64,000 nucleotides of DNA, taken from the NCBI GenBank assembly GCA_024752435.1, contig CP103028.1, positions 682,001 to 746,000 on the forward strand, in the 5' to 3' direction. Positions 12,660 to 25,100 of this stretch are shown here, one piece after another. The notes beneath the pieces were generated by a model, which searched no databases, was not told the origin of the DNA, and worked only from the letters and a program-made list of their open reading frames with translations. The stretch comes from Allantophomopsis cytisporea (taxonomy: Eukaryota; Ascomycota; Leotiomycetes; Phacidiales; Phacidiaceae). Position numbers and translations under genes: made by a program. The number at the start of each line of letters is the position of its first letter. Positions within the stretch are counted from its first letter, which is position 1.

Positions 12660-12895
12660 GGAGGAGAGGGGGAAGGGAAGGGAAGAGAAGGGGCTCGCAA
12701 AGAATCAATTGAGAAGATGAATCAAAACAAACCAAAATGAATAACAGGGTTGTATATATCTCTGACAGCAATACCCTAAGCTCAGTTTTTTTTTTTTCTT
12801 TGCATTAGTGGCGTTGTGAGCCCTCATCCCAGATTTGTGGTTGATGAGGGTGGTGAGGGTGGTGGTCAATTTTGTGAGGACGAGGATGAGGGGCC
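12660..12895 (-). promoter_or_regulatory. Cluster of AGGGG (STRE-like) motifs upstream of the IIC ATPase
   Basis: At least three AGGGG pentamers lie 250-490 bp upstream of the ATPase start codon (near 12668, 12689 and 12889). AGGGG/CCCCT is the stress response element bound by Msn2/4-type zinc-finger factors in yeasts. The surrounding DNA is G-rich, so chance occurrence is possible. Confidence 0.3.
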
Positions 12896-13050
12896 ATAGT
12901 CCATGTACATTCCAGAAGCGCAAGGCCAAAAGACGTTCTTGGGTGAGCTAAAGGAGGCAAGAAGAGCCAGAGTGAGAGGCAGAATGAGAGCCAGAGCCAG
13001 AGCCAGCCCCATCAGCCTGCGTGTGTACCTTAGCTGAAGGGGGCACTGAA

Positions 13051-13064
13051 GGGGGGGGGGGGGG
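13051..13064. repeat. Poly-G run
   Basis: Fourteen consecutive G residues on the + strand, followed by further G-rich sequence. Assembly length may be unreliable here. Confidence 0.9.
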
Positions 13065-13958
13065 AGGGGACGGAAGGCCATGAGATTTGGGGGTGGGGGA
13101 GCAGCAGTCCTCGTTCATTCAAAGCCCGCACCAGTTTTCTTTTTTCATGATACATGTACTGTCCTTGATTTACTGCTTCCGTCCAGACTTGCTGGTCCTT
13201 TTTCCACCACCTATGAATTTGGCTTCTCCCCAGTTTCTTTGCAGGCGTTCACGGGCTTTCATGGACGCTGACATGCTTTGATAGGCTTATGCCATTTACA
13301 TAGATTGATAGACAGATAGATAGATAGGAAGGATAGCCTTTGACAGCCTTTGCTGACCAGATGAGATCATATCATGGGATATGATAACGGGGAGAAGCCT
13401 GTCATGCATAGACAAGAGGGCTCGTCTACCTACATACATACAGTCCGGACTTGCTTCTATTGCAGACGGTGTGTGGAAGAGAGTGTTGATCGCTCATCGG
13501 CAATAATGGAAGGCTTGTCCTGTTGAATAGAGAAATGTGAAAGTATATGGTACGTACAGACATATTCACGGGGGTGGGCATGATAGACTGAGCGAGAGAG
13601 TATGATGGATGAATATGGCGAGAGGGAGCGTGCGCACCGGGGAGATGCTGTCTAACTGTGCATTGATAGTACTTACTGTATGTACATGGATAATAATATG
13701 ACAGTGACAGCGACAGTTGCTAGTAGCGGCGGAGGGGAAGTGGTAAACTATCATACCGAGTTATGGATACTAGAGACTGGAGAGATGCGTTGGGGGATGT
13801 GGAGGCATTATTTTCGAGGACTACTTGATGGTGGTGATGCATTGAAATTTAATCCCTCATACTGGAGAAGGGTAGTCAATGGCTGGTCAATGGTTGTTCG
13901 CGGTGGCTGTGCCAGAATTTCACGGAAAGGTAAAATAAAAAAACACCAAGACCAAGGC

Positions 13959-14017
13959 CACGACCACGACCACGACCAATACCAATACCAATACCAATAC
14001 CAATACCAATACCAATA
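13959..14017. repeat. Hexanucleotide tandem repeats (CCACGA)n then (ACCAAT)n
   Basis: Three CCACGA units run directly into about seven ACCAAT units. The two units differ at two positions, so one array probably arose from the other by mutation and slippage. The run is open in several frames, but I see no gene around it. Confidence 0.9.
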
Positions 14018-14219
14018 CAGCAATAGACGAACCAAGTGAGTGAGTGATTTATTCGCACATGTAAATTATAGATTATAAATTATAAATGACGTTAGAATCC
14101 TCCGATAGTAGTGAGTAAGTACGTGTAGGTGCAGGACAGTTTGAGGCTCATGCGCAACTACTCCATCTCTACAGCCAGCCAGTAGTAGTGTATCGACAAA
14201 ATCCCTCATACTATTCCCC

Positions 14220-14264
14220 ATGTTGTTGTTGTTGTTGTTGGAGGAGGAGGAGGAGGAGGAGGAG
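14220..14264. repeat. Compound trinucleotide repeat (TTG)n(GAG)n
   Basis: About seven TTG units abut about eight GAG units. It is non-coding as far as can be seen. Confidence 0.9.
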
Positions 14265-15894
14265 ATACATCCATTCCAGCCCTGCATAGAACATTCCCCA
14301 AGCCAAGAACAAATCACAAAGTATCAATTGAGAACAAGATCAGAACAAGATCAGAACAAGATCAAACAAGATCAAAAGACCAATGCCACTCCTCCGATGC
14401 TAATCCCAATGAGAGCAGAAGAATCCTTTCACTCCCTTTCAATCTTTTCCACATACATATCTTTGCTCCGTAGCAAGATCATTTGTATCCTGCAATCCCC
14501 ATCCTCCTGCACATCTCTCTCTCTCTCTGTCTCTCTCCATATCTTCTCTAGTCCTCCATAGAATGCATACTTGCCGACTTCCACCCCCATAGTTCATCGG
14601 CCTTTGACTCGATCCTCGGCCCCTCCCTCTTCCTCCACTCGCTGCTTTGATTCTTCTATTCTACTACTTCAAGTACTAGGCATCATTCATCTTGGTGTGT
14701 TTGAAAATCTTCTACCTTGAATCTCCACAATGCTAACTTACCACTGCAGAACAGAACAATAAGTCGCGCATACAATCCGTTCGACTCCCCACCTAGAACT
14801 CCCCCAAGTACAGTCTCTACTTCTCAGACGTAGTATGTACCTACTTGTCATATGAATAAGCTTTTGGCCTACATCCTTCTAGGGTCGGCCGTTGATACGC
14901 TTCCCGTGGCACCTTGTTTCCCCTGCTTGCCATGTGTATTACAGATGCAGTACTACGTAAAGCTCCTTGTTGCTCTCCAATGATTGAGGAACATGTGTAT
15001 GTAGGTGTGTACTGCGTAGGATCATTGGACTTGAGGCTGATGGTTGTCCATCCGTACCTATGTGAATCTGAGCATTTCGTGCCAAGGTTGTAAGGCATTC
15101 ATTGATTTGGATATGAATAAATTGCGAGTGCGTATGTATGTGCGTGCTCAATCATATTAATATTTCTAATCTACCGAGTCTTTTTCATACACGTACGTTA
15201 TAAGAAGAGTCAATGTTATCATTAATATTCTGATTTGGAGGCAGCCCTATCTACGCAGTATCGGTTGTAGTGATTTACCAACTTCACATCATACATAGGT
15301 AGGCAGTAGGTTAGTCCTCGTAGGGCAAAGTAAGCGAAACTCCTCGGTGAAGCGAGAATGTGCTATACACAGTGGCCTTTCTAACCCTCAAATAGATGTG
15401 TTGCTCTATTCCTCTAAGGCATTAAACACTACTGTACCTAGGTAAGTTACGGAGCATCATATCGCACCGGTTTCTTGAGACTTTCGATCATGATGTTGTC
15501 ATTTAACTCATAAATTCGCATTCTGTAGTATTTCTATCCGCACTTTATTTTACTCTTCCTCACTTCACTTATGTATTCATAGAAGTAATGTAGAGAAGAA
15601 ATCCACTTGAGAGGCACAAAAGCAAGTGACGTAAAGCAGCTCCCTTGCAATACGAATCCCATCTTTACATACAATGCAAACAATTTCCGAATTGATTCCC
15701 AATGATCGCTACAAAATACTAAACATTAATATCAAAATCTCTAGAAACTATTGGAAGGTAGCCTTCATACGGGAAACGTTCAGCAAATTCGAAAGTACTC
15801 TTTTCACCTTACTTCAACTTCACATTCACCACACTTCGACTCACTTGGAAATTGACTTCCCCACACCACCATCAAAAGTACCAAAAAAAAGATG

Positions 15895-15965
15895 GGCCTA
15901 ATCCGGGATCGAACCGGAGACCTCTTACACCCAAAGCAAGAATTCTACCACTGAACTATCAGGCC
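15895..15965 (-). tRNA. tRNA-Pro (anticodon UGG)
   Basis: The minus strand folds into a complete 71-nt cloverleaf. The acceptor stem is 7 bp (GGCCTGA with TTAGGCC, including G-T). The D arm is GTTC/GAAT, the anticodon stem CTTGC/GTAAG encloses the loop TTTGGGT, and the T arm TCCGG/CCGGA carries TTCGATC. The anticodon is TGG, reading the proline codon CCA. There is no intron and CCA is not encoded. Confidence 0.95.
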
Positions 15966-18900
15966 ACTGACTGTTGATTCAAGTTGGCAAATACCATATA
16001 TACTTATGGCTGCGCGACTCAAAAAGATGAAATACAGTCTTCGTTTTACCAACGAACAGATACTCGATCTTCGAACTGTTCTATTACTATGCCCCAGTAA
16101 GACGCACCCTTAGGAAAAAGCTTAATCAGTTGTAAGATGCTCGACATTGACTGAGTTGCTTGTAGTTGGCTATCTTATTGCCACTTTGAGGCCCGGATTT
16201 CACGACAAGCCGTATTCATGACGATGAGTTTTACATATCACAACTCTGAAAAAGATAACTTTTGTATTAAGAAGTAGTAAAGACTACCCAGATCCAACAA
16301 TACCGACCCGATCCCCAGAGTTATTCTGTCATTTTAGATGGGGTTATAACTTTTGATAAATTAATATTAGTGTCAGGACAAGCTTGACACTGCACAATGG
16401 TTGGGCCTTGTATCGCCCTCTCTCATAGCATTATAACTTCAGATACTTATACATCACTAGATATTATTAAAATGTGAACTATCAAATGTCAGTTTATGGA
16501 GTATATTATCATCTGTTGCTATAGGTACCATGAACCAAGTCTCGGAATATTATAGTGCACCTTGTCCTTTCCTTTTCCAGAGACTAGTCTTGGCCGGCAT
16601 AAATTGCAGAAACTGTAGTAAGGCCTCCAGACCGAAGTTGAAAACATGACCTTTGCAGACACATCAAGATTGACAAAAGGATGTTTTTGTATACGTCATA
16701 AATAATTCAAAATGCAAACCAAGAGAAATACATTGGTTTTACTGAATGAAAAAGATGAAAGAGAAGAAGAACAAGGCTTACTTGTACGCGACCGAGTCCT
16801 AAATGGCTTTTTATATACCACTCAAGGTCCTATTCAAATATTTTAACGCGTATCATGTCCGTATCACGATGCACATTAGACAATTCATAAAACTTTTGGA
16901 AGCCATTGCTAGATCCTGTTACTGTCTAGATCCAATTTGGAGAAAGTTGCCTTAGATATCGAACCGGACAAAGTTATTCTGGTGCTCTTCCTAGATTCGT
17001 AAATCACAATCGCTTATGAAGGAATGATTGCGTCCGAGCCGAGCAGACAGACATCATCACATACCTTTAATACTCGGGATCTCGCCATTCATATCATCAT
17101 TCTATTCTCTAGATAATATCAACTTCAGAGATAGCACCTTCCATGACCCTGGCTATATGCATACTTAGCCAGTGGGTATGCAACTTTGAGGGAAGAAAGG
17201 AAACATGAAGCGAATCAATGAGAATATCTAAAACGCTAGAAGCTGCTGGAGCCATGAATATAATGCCACTTGGTCCTCGTTTTGAGATCACCGATTACTT
17301 ATATCAATATCAATACTCCATTCAGTCTAGATGGTCTCTCTAGTACATCTGTTATACAGTTATCGTGTCATAATTTAAAAACAGAGATACGATGATCAAG
17401 CTAAAGATATGGCTTGGTGGATAGGGTAACAGCTGTGAACCAATATGGTTCATTCCCGGGCCCAAGGCTTCTTAGAAGTTTTCACTATGAGAACGGAAAG
17501 TGAGAAAGCAAGAGCTTCTGAATAGCTACCGATAGCAGTTCCGATGGTAGTCAATTTGAATTATATTGCAGAATCGAAGTAGGGATGTCCCTCCTTCGCA
17601 AGGAGGATAGCTTCAAATTGGACGTCCAGCCATCAACGGATATAGATATGCGATACCGTTCTAGATGAAGATATTTAACTTGGACCTGTGCTGGCTTTGG
17701 GATTACTTGAGACACAGTGATAGAGCCGACATCTTTTACTATTGTCTGAGGCTTGGGTTCAGTATACGGGACTTTGCTCAGATTCCCAAGTGTAGCCAGG
17801 TCGCCAAAACTGTGGACATTGGTAATGAGCAAACCATTAGACATCTGAGATGAACTGCTGATGAACTAGAAGATTCTACTTAGGTATCTGCTACTCCACA
17901 AATGCAGAATATTTTACACCTATTATGTGGGATCTACAAAATCCAGCGCAGACCCAAGAGGTTGTGTAAAGGAGCTGGCATACAAGATCAGTGTTGACCA
18001 TACAGACTTGAAGGTTTACTCGATCGTATGCGTAATGCTGGTCACCCATTCTGGTCACAAGTTTCAGGCCAAAATTCACTATTGACAAAGCTCTTCCACC
18101 GAGAATATCGCCCTCCAAGACGATAAGCCTGCCTTCGCACACTAGTGGTCTACCTCTTTGTCCAAGTTCTGGTCTACAAATGACGCGGCGGAGGGTCTCT
18201 CCTCGTTCCTGACTAAGGTATCCTCTCCGAGCAAGTGAGAGGACCATACATGAATTAAAACTTTTCGAGGGTGGATCTCAACCCTATCGACTCCATCAAC
18301 AAAGGCGATTTGGTGTCTTTTCCTCATATTGATTAAAAAGCATCTTCAATACAACTGTGAGCGCAAACTTCGTCTCCACTACCCGAAATACCAAGCTCGA
18401 GCTTGTCACCGAGTCATACACCCCGCCGGAGGAGGGCCAAATGAGCATTACTTACGCTGAACTTTCGGTCTTCGGACACTGCGCAATATATTGAATTGTG
18501 GACCCTTCGCCATGTACTAGAAGCTGCTATACATGTAGAGCGACCAGTACATGCCCTGATAAATTCACCAGAAGATCAATAGTCTATTATTACTATGTTG
18601 TCAACACGAAGTAGCATGTTGACATCTAGTTATGACGTGAAGTACTGTAGCTGTGATGATAGCAGGTTCAACTGAAGACTTTCTTCATGTCAAGAGGCTT
18701 TTTCCTGGCAGAACAGGGATAAGGAGGATCATATTGCTGTGTTAAGAGGCCAAGGCTGCGTAGCATAAATCTCAGTAGGGATGATTAAATTAATTTGTGT
18801 TAAGCAACTGTATTGTGGCATAGACAAATGAAGATATAATACATAAAATTACAAGGTCAAACAATTCCAGCCTTGTGAGAGCGTATATGCCTTTATTTGT

Positions 18901-19205
18901 TACGAAGCTATTGAAACTGGCATGGCTCTTGATTATTGAAGGACTTGATAACTAATTTTAATGCTCATATACGCGTACCCACGATCACAAACAGATTTTA
19001 CTATTGCAGCATTACCTCCAAAACACAGCTCTTAGATATAAAACTATCCAAAGCAAGAGACCACATAAATGCATTAGTTTATCTATTCCACCCAAATGAA
19101 TCTATGTAATCCAACCCAAATAAAAAGAGGAAGCCCCTTAAGAACCAAGCCACGCTATGCAATTCAAGTACCCACGAGTATCATACACACCCATTACACA
19201 CACTT
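15966..19205. other. Gene-poor AT-rich region with a possible coding relic
   Basis: No intact gene is seen. On the minus strand, about 18450-17890 contains successive open stretches in two or three frames: one begins with ATG near 18447 and runs about 50 codons, then frames of about 60 and 118 codons follow. They overlap in a way that suggests frameshift decay. I do not recognise the product. Another 97-codon minus-strand stretch lies at 17844-17551. Confidence 0.4.
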
Positions 19206-22146
19206 CTATGACGCCACACTTTGGCTCAAACCGCTGCGGCCGGGTCCAGCAGCGCGTTTGAGCGTTCTCAACTCCTCCTCCAATCTCCTTCGCTCCGTTT
19301 GTTCGGCCTGTGAAAGTGAAGTCAGTATGCATACTCATGCAAGAACCCCGACAGTAGTGGAGAATAGAAATAGCGCAAATACATACCCTTAGCTGTCGCA
19401 GACTCTCCGCCCGCGTATCCCTCATCATCTTCTTGAACTCCGTCTTGAGCACAGTGGTAGAAGTATGACCAGCACCACCAAGCCCCATACCATCAGCCAT
19501 TTGAGCATCAGGACCAGGCGACCTCATGCCCAGCCATCTAACCTTCTCATCAGATAGTTGACCCTCGAGGTGTTCCCGATCATCCCTTAGCTGATCAATG
19601 AGCCTCTCCAAAGCTTCCCTCTCCTTCTCCCACTCAATACTAGCCTTAGTCATAGTCTCATACTCCTCAATCGTTTCCGATAATTCGCGCTGCAGAGTCT
19701 CGATATGAGATTCCAGTTCGGCAGAGCGCGTGGCATTGACGCTCTTCTGCTCGGCACGAAGGGATTCAATCTCTGCAAGGGACCTGGCGGAAGATGCGCG
19801 CAGACCCTCGATCTCTGCTGCTGCTGTAAGACCAGAAGCGCGAAGGACTTCGATTTCGTTTGTGAGAGATGCATTGCGATTGTTAAGGCCGTCAATTTCG
19901 CGCTGAATGGCTGGGTTGGCAGCCACTTCAGCGGCACGCTGGGCACGCGTTCCGTAAGCACCGTCGAGGTCAGCACGGGCGATGGTAACTTCGGTCTGGA
20001 GCTCTGCAACCTTCATGCTCATTTCTTCAAGCTCTTGCTCCTTGAGAGCCATAAGTCGGTGGAATTCGTCCAGATCTGCTTTAGTTTTGGCGGCTTGTTG
20101 GAGTTCCACGTTCAAGGAGGAGATGTGCTCTTCGTGAGAGGCGATCTTGGATTTCATCTCGGCACTAGAAATTCCGTGGTCTTCTTTCAGATCGTGAAGC
20201 TCCTCTTCCAGTATACGCAGTTGGTCATTCGCAGATTTGAGTTCAGCCTGCGTGTTAGCGAGAGATACTGCTGCCTCTGAATGTGCACCATGTTGCTCGA
20301 AGATGTCAGAAAGTTGCGCACGCAAACTGTCAGCGTCTCTTTCAGTCCGTTGTAAGATGTCCTGAGTGCGGAGAAGCTCTTCAACCTTCTCAGCATATTC
20401 AGCGTCCTTTACTGCATCAGATTTGCTGTTCAACTCGCGTTGTTGCTTAATTTGACGTTGCAAGACATCCTTGTGGTCTTTCAGGCGTGACAACTGCGAA
20501 GTCAATTCCTGAACCTTTGCTGAGAAGCTCTGCAACGAGAATGGTGTCGAATCAGCATAGTCGTCGTCCATATCACTCTTATCCTCAGGCTCTCCATTTG
20601 CAGCTCGCATTTCCCTGCGCATCCTCGCCTGTTGACGAGTTTCTTCCTCACTAGACTGGATAATATCCCAAAGACCTGTCAAAACGGTCTGGTATTGCTC
20701 CAAGTTTTCTTGGTGAGAGACCAGATTCTTAGAGGTCTTAGATTCTGCACGGGTTAACTCTTTCTGAACAGCACCAACACTGGCTTGGAAATATTTGAGT
20801 TGATCCTTGAAGCTTGTCCCAGAAAGTTGTGGTGGAAGTGGGCGTGTTGGATCGTATGGAAGTAATAGTGAGCGAATCTCACGGTTGACTCTTTCGATCT
20901 GCTCTTCCATGCCAGCCTCAAACCCGTTCTGTTGTTGACCACTGCGGGTTTGTTCCTCATCAATCACATTAAGACCATGCTCAAGGTATTGTAAGCTTGC
21001 CATCAGAGCATTAGCAGCGTCATCAAGTTTCTCACTTGCTGGTGCGTATGGTGGCTCCTCGTAAGTCTCTTCGTGCAGTGGGTTGGCTTTGATAATGACT
21101 TCACGAAGACGGCTGTTCAGCTCCTCCAGCTTCTGCTCGGTCTGGGCAATTGTCTTCATCTGTTGCTCAACCTGCTCCTTAGCCTTTCCACTCATCTCCT
21201 CAGCTCCACGCGACTTATCAACGCCACCAATCCAATCCAGAGTTTCCGCATTTCTATATAGACTTCTCTCATCGAAGAAGTTCTCCTCAAAGATGGGTTC
21301 CACGCTATTGCGAGAGTTGTGGTATGTGAACATACTCTCTGGGCTTCCTGGTGCTCCACCATCGGCAGGGTTTGATTTCGACGCTTTCGAAGGTCCCTTG
21401 TGTGTCATCTGAAGGATACCGGCAGTATGTTGCAGCAAGCGTTTCTCAGGTCCCATAAGTCTCTTCTCATAAGACCATAACTCCTTTGCAAGATCTTCGC
21501 ATTTCTTCTCACTATTCAAACGCTCGAGTTCCGCTTCCCTGAGTTGTTCGCTATCCATCTTTTTATGACCTAAGAGACTTCGTCTAGATCTCCTCGCTGT
21601 GCCCTCATCCACACTTTTCTTTCTGTCCCCAGGGATATATAATTTTGCCATGGATATAGCGGCGTCGCGGTATTTCGATTGGATGGCAAGGTTTTGTCTC
21701 GTCTGCTCGATGCGTTGTGTGAGCATTTTGCATTCCCTCTTCAGGTCATCCACCTCTTCCTGTGACAATAGCTCGAACTCCTTACTGTCGCTCAATGCCG
21801 TCTCGACCAAGAGGTGTACCTGAATCGAATCGTTGATATTAAGAAGCGCGGAGCTTTGTGGGCGCGCAGTGTTCATCTACCACTGTATGAGTTATGTTGT
21901 CCTTTAGACCCGACATAGATCACTCACAGGATTATACCTTGGCGTTTCCTCCTGGAAACCATTTAGTATTTGGTCGCCATATCCCTCCAACAAAGTCTTT
22001 CCAGTCGGTGATGTTGGAGACATCATTCTAATGTCTCCATATCCACCACCGTTATTCAAAGGCATTGGGTTACCAAAGGCACCCATGGAAGGTGATCGAG
22101 ATTGTCGCGATGGGAATGCCTTTCTTGGCGGCGGCGCATTCATCAT
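19206..22146 (-). CDS. Uds1 (up-regulated during septation) domain coiled-coil protein
   Basis: The model has three exons, 22146-21928, 21876-19387 and 19307-19206, with introns of 51 and 79 bp, giving 936 aa. The second intron is needed because reading through it loses the coiled-coil pattern. Splicing adds the 33-residue end AEQTERRRLEEELRTLKRAA... and a stop at 19206. Residues about 88-205 (from NDSIQVHLLVETALSD) match the Uds1 domain of fission yeast Uds1, a gene induced at septation. From about 280 to 900 the protein is almost entirely heptad-like and rich in Glu, Leu, Gln, Arg and Ala, so a long coiled coil is expected. The N-terminal 73 residues are rich in Pro, Gly and Ser and probably disordered. 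A structural role in septation or polar growth is inference from the fission yeast name. The tandem ATGs at 22146 and 22143 make the start unambiguous within one residue. Confidence 0.9.
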
Positions 22147-25100
22147 AAGTGTTCTCTGTGAGTATCTGGTAGATGTATCTGGTAATGTATGAGATCCCAG
22201 GTGTCGACTTAATGCATAGCGGAGAAATTTTGTAGCAGCCAGTGTTCGTAATAAGATTCTTTGTTAAGGTCCAGGTATGGGGACCGGTATGCGGGACTCC
22301 GTAGAGGGAGTGAGTGAGTACAGTCGAGTAAGTTGGAATTAACTATAGAGACAGTGCCATTTCCTCGTGCATCGTAAGCAGATCCTTTGAGGTAGAAATG
22401 AAGATATATTAAGAACAGAATATGCGTGAGGTTATGCAGCAGCAAAAAGGAGGCGCAGCTTATGTGTGATGCGCCTGCGACTACGACTGCGAGTGCGATT
22501 GAGGGGGAGGGGGGGCAGTGGAGGAGGTTGACGACAACTTTGTTTTTTGCGTGCGGTCTTCCTGATGATGCAGCGCCATCCAGGGGGTGGTGGGATCACT
22601 CAGCACTGAGTGAGATCAGCGATAAATACAGTAGTGAGTGTATCCTAGTACAGGATTGCTGAGGTTGAAATTGAGATTAGTTATTGTGCAAAGAACGTAA
22701 AGGCAAGAGACGGAGAATGAGAGGATATTCAGCCAGATGCAAGACTCATTGAAGAAAGTAAGGCATTGGTTAGTTGTTATCCGATGTTGTTCCTATGCTG
22801 TGTATGTCTGTCTGTCTCTCCTTTTCCTTCGTAAGAGAGGGAGAGGGAAACGGAGACGGAGGGGAGACGGAGTGGATTCTGGTGCTTATTGATTGTGATT
22901 ACTTCCCGCGTATTTCGCGTCTAGTTGTGCACCTAAGAATCTTAGTTGGTGTAGTGTGTGAGTGGGCAGACGTAGTAGTACACATCTTTATGTCGCCCTG
23001 GGCTTTCAACGCAGTCTCGCTCATCCGAAATGGGCTTTTGACGATCAACAACAATAACAAGGTGAAGGCAGGGAATATTGGTCCGACGACACATCAGGAG
23101 GGATATTGAGAATGCGAAGTATGTACAAAGAAACTATGAATGTATGATACGTACTGATAAAATAAGGAACTTCCAATCAGGTCCGAAGTTTATCGAGAGG
23201 AGCAGTGTAGAACAATTCATACAGTACTTTACTACGGAGAAGTGTGTACCTTATTACACCTGAACAATGAGAGAGATATCATAAAAGTATAGGTCCTCAC
23301 TCACTCACTCACTCAACTACATAACGACTAAGTACATACCTAGGTAAGTAGTAGCACCATCCATCTTCTTTACCTCTGAGCCCAATCTAGTCCTTACAAT
23401 AATAATAACAAGTTACACAAATGTATCCTAGACTCGCATCGAAATCTCCCCGAGTACATATGAATATCCAGATGCTTGTACTGAGAAGCCTTCCGAGGGC
23501 TGAGTTGTTGCCGCCAGCTTATCCACTATCGCCTACAACATTCAGCCAAAGTCTCGTCCATCATCATCATCATCACCACGCACGCCCCCTCAACAAGTAC
23601 ACGCCGCACGCCAACAAAGAGCCAGATCTGCCTAGACTTATACCTAACTAATCATGGCATAACTGCATATTAGTGTGGTAGCTTTCAACTGTATCTTCAC
23701 GAATATTTAGAGCTTCTGATTCTAGGAAAATTAGAATGTTACACCTCTTACAGTCTCTTTCCTCACGGTGGAATCTGAACGACGTCCAACCCCTCACAAA
23801 CTTGGCCTAGCATCGCCCAGATCTGTCCCAAAAAGGATGTCCACATAATCCACATCGGGTAGGGGAACAAGACTGAAAGAGGCCGCGCAGGCATGTCGTC
23901 CTGGAAGAGAAATAGCTTGTGGGTTCCATAGTGGATTCCCATTTGCGTGCTAAGAACCGAGTGACCGGATTAAACGGTGTTTTCCCCTGGACTTTAATTA
24001 AAAAAGGCACCAAACATCTCATAGGGTCAAGGTTTGTATGTAAACTACGACTTCAACAACCTATGATTGAATTAACCCGATGTTTTCCATGCCGCAAAAA
24101 TGTCTGGAATTCGTGATGTCGAGTGGATCGGTGCAGGACCGGAAACAAAGTGTCACATTTTTGTCTACAATTAATGTCCTCCTGGGTGTCTACTCGCCCC
24201 TATGTGCGGGGTTTTCTCAATCTCCTGCCCACACAATTCGTCAACAAGGAGATTCTTATTTGACAAGTTCGTACAGCCTTATTGCATCCTTCGTATCCGG
24301 ATAATACTATACATAGTGTATCTCTTATCAGGGATATCTACAAAAACCTAACAGTCACATGTGCTTTCTTTTTTATTTATCTTTCTAAGCCTTGCGGCTG
24401 AAGAGTCGATGTTTACCTTCTACAAACGCTAGTCTTCTATCATTACAGCTAAGAAATCTCACCATTAGGTTACTTAGTGCTTTTGCAAGAGAGGCTGGAT
24501 TATGTGGCAGCCTCTGTCCTCGATAACAACGGGAGTGGCTTGGATCTTGTAGTGATGACTTATAGAAGTCTATGCTTCTTGAAATCACCGGCATTGGAGT
24601 ATACGAAACTCAATATTTTACATTTATATTCTGACGCCATAAATTATGTTGACTCGCGTCCCTCAGCCCGAAAAGTTGGTTGCTTTTCATGATATGTTTG
24701 AGCTACTGTTATCAGGGAACAATATTCTTCGGCCATATGTTAGATTTCAACTGGGCGGCTTGATATTTCTTCTCATAGGTACTTGTTATAGGTACTTTAT
24801 CATACACTGTTTTTATGTGCAATAGATAGGACTTCAAGTGACTTGAAACTAGAACTTGTCATGTTAACCGCACAGATGGAAGAAGATATGTGTTTGAGAT
24901 TATTGAGGGGCATTGAAGTGAGATCAAGAGTATAACAGGTAAGGCATTCTGTTCTCAATAGCATAATTGATATCAACTTACTATGCGTGCAAGTGTACAT
25001 GGCCAATCTGCAAATACTGTTTTCAAGAAACGATAATGATATTATGCTCTATCGTTCTACTCTGGAGGATCTTAAGAAATTCATACTTATCCATTATCTT

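Larger units (their letters stand above)
12411..15894. other. Gene-free low-complexity region
   Basis: No supported gene is seen. The first 650 bp upstream of the ATPase are purine-rich on the + strand and contain AGGGG motifs near 12668, 12689 and 12889. Microsatellites occur at 13051-13064 (poly-G), about 13959-14017 (CCACGA then ACCAAT units), 14220-14264 (TTG then GAG) and about 14331-14370 (GATCAGAACA-like units). A TACCTAGGTA palindrome lies at 15435-15444. Confidence 0.6.

Noticed and set aside
17401..17470. tRNA-like sequence around gaacc...ggttc
   Set aside because: No acceptor, anticodon or T-arm pairing could be built.
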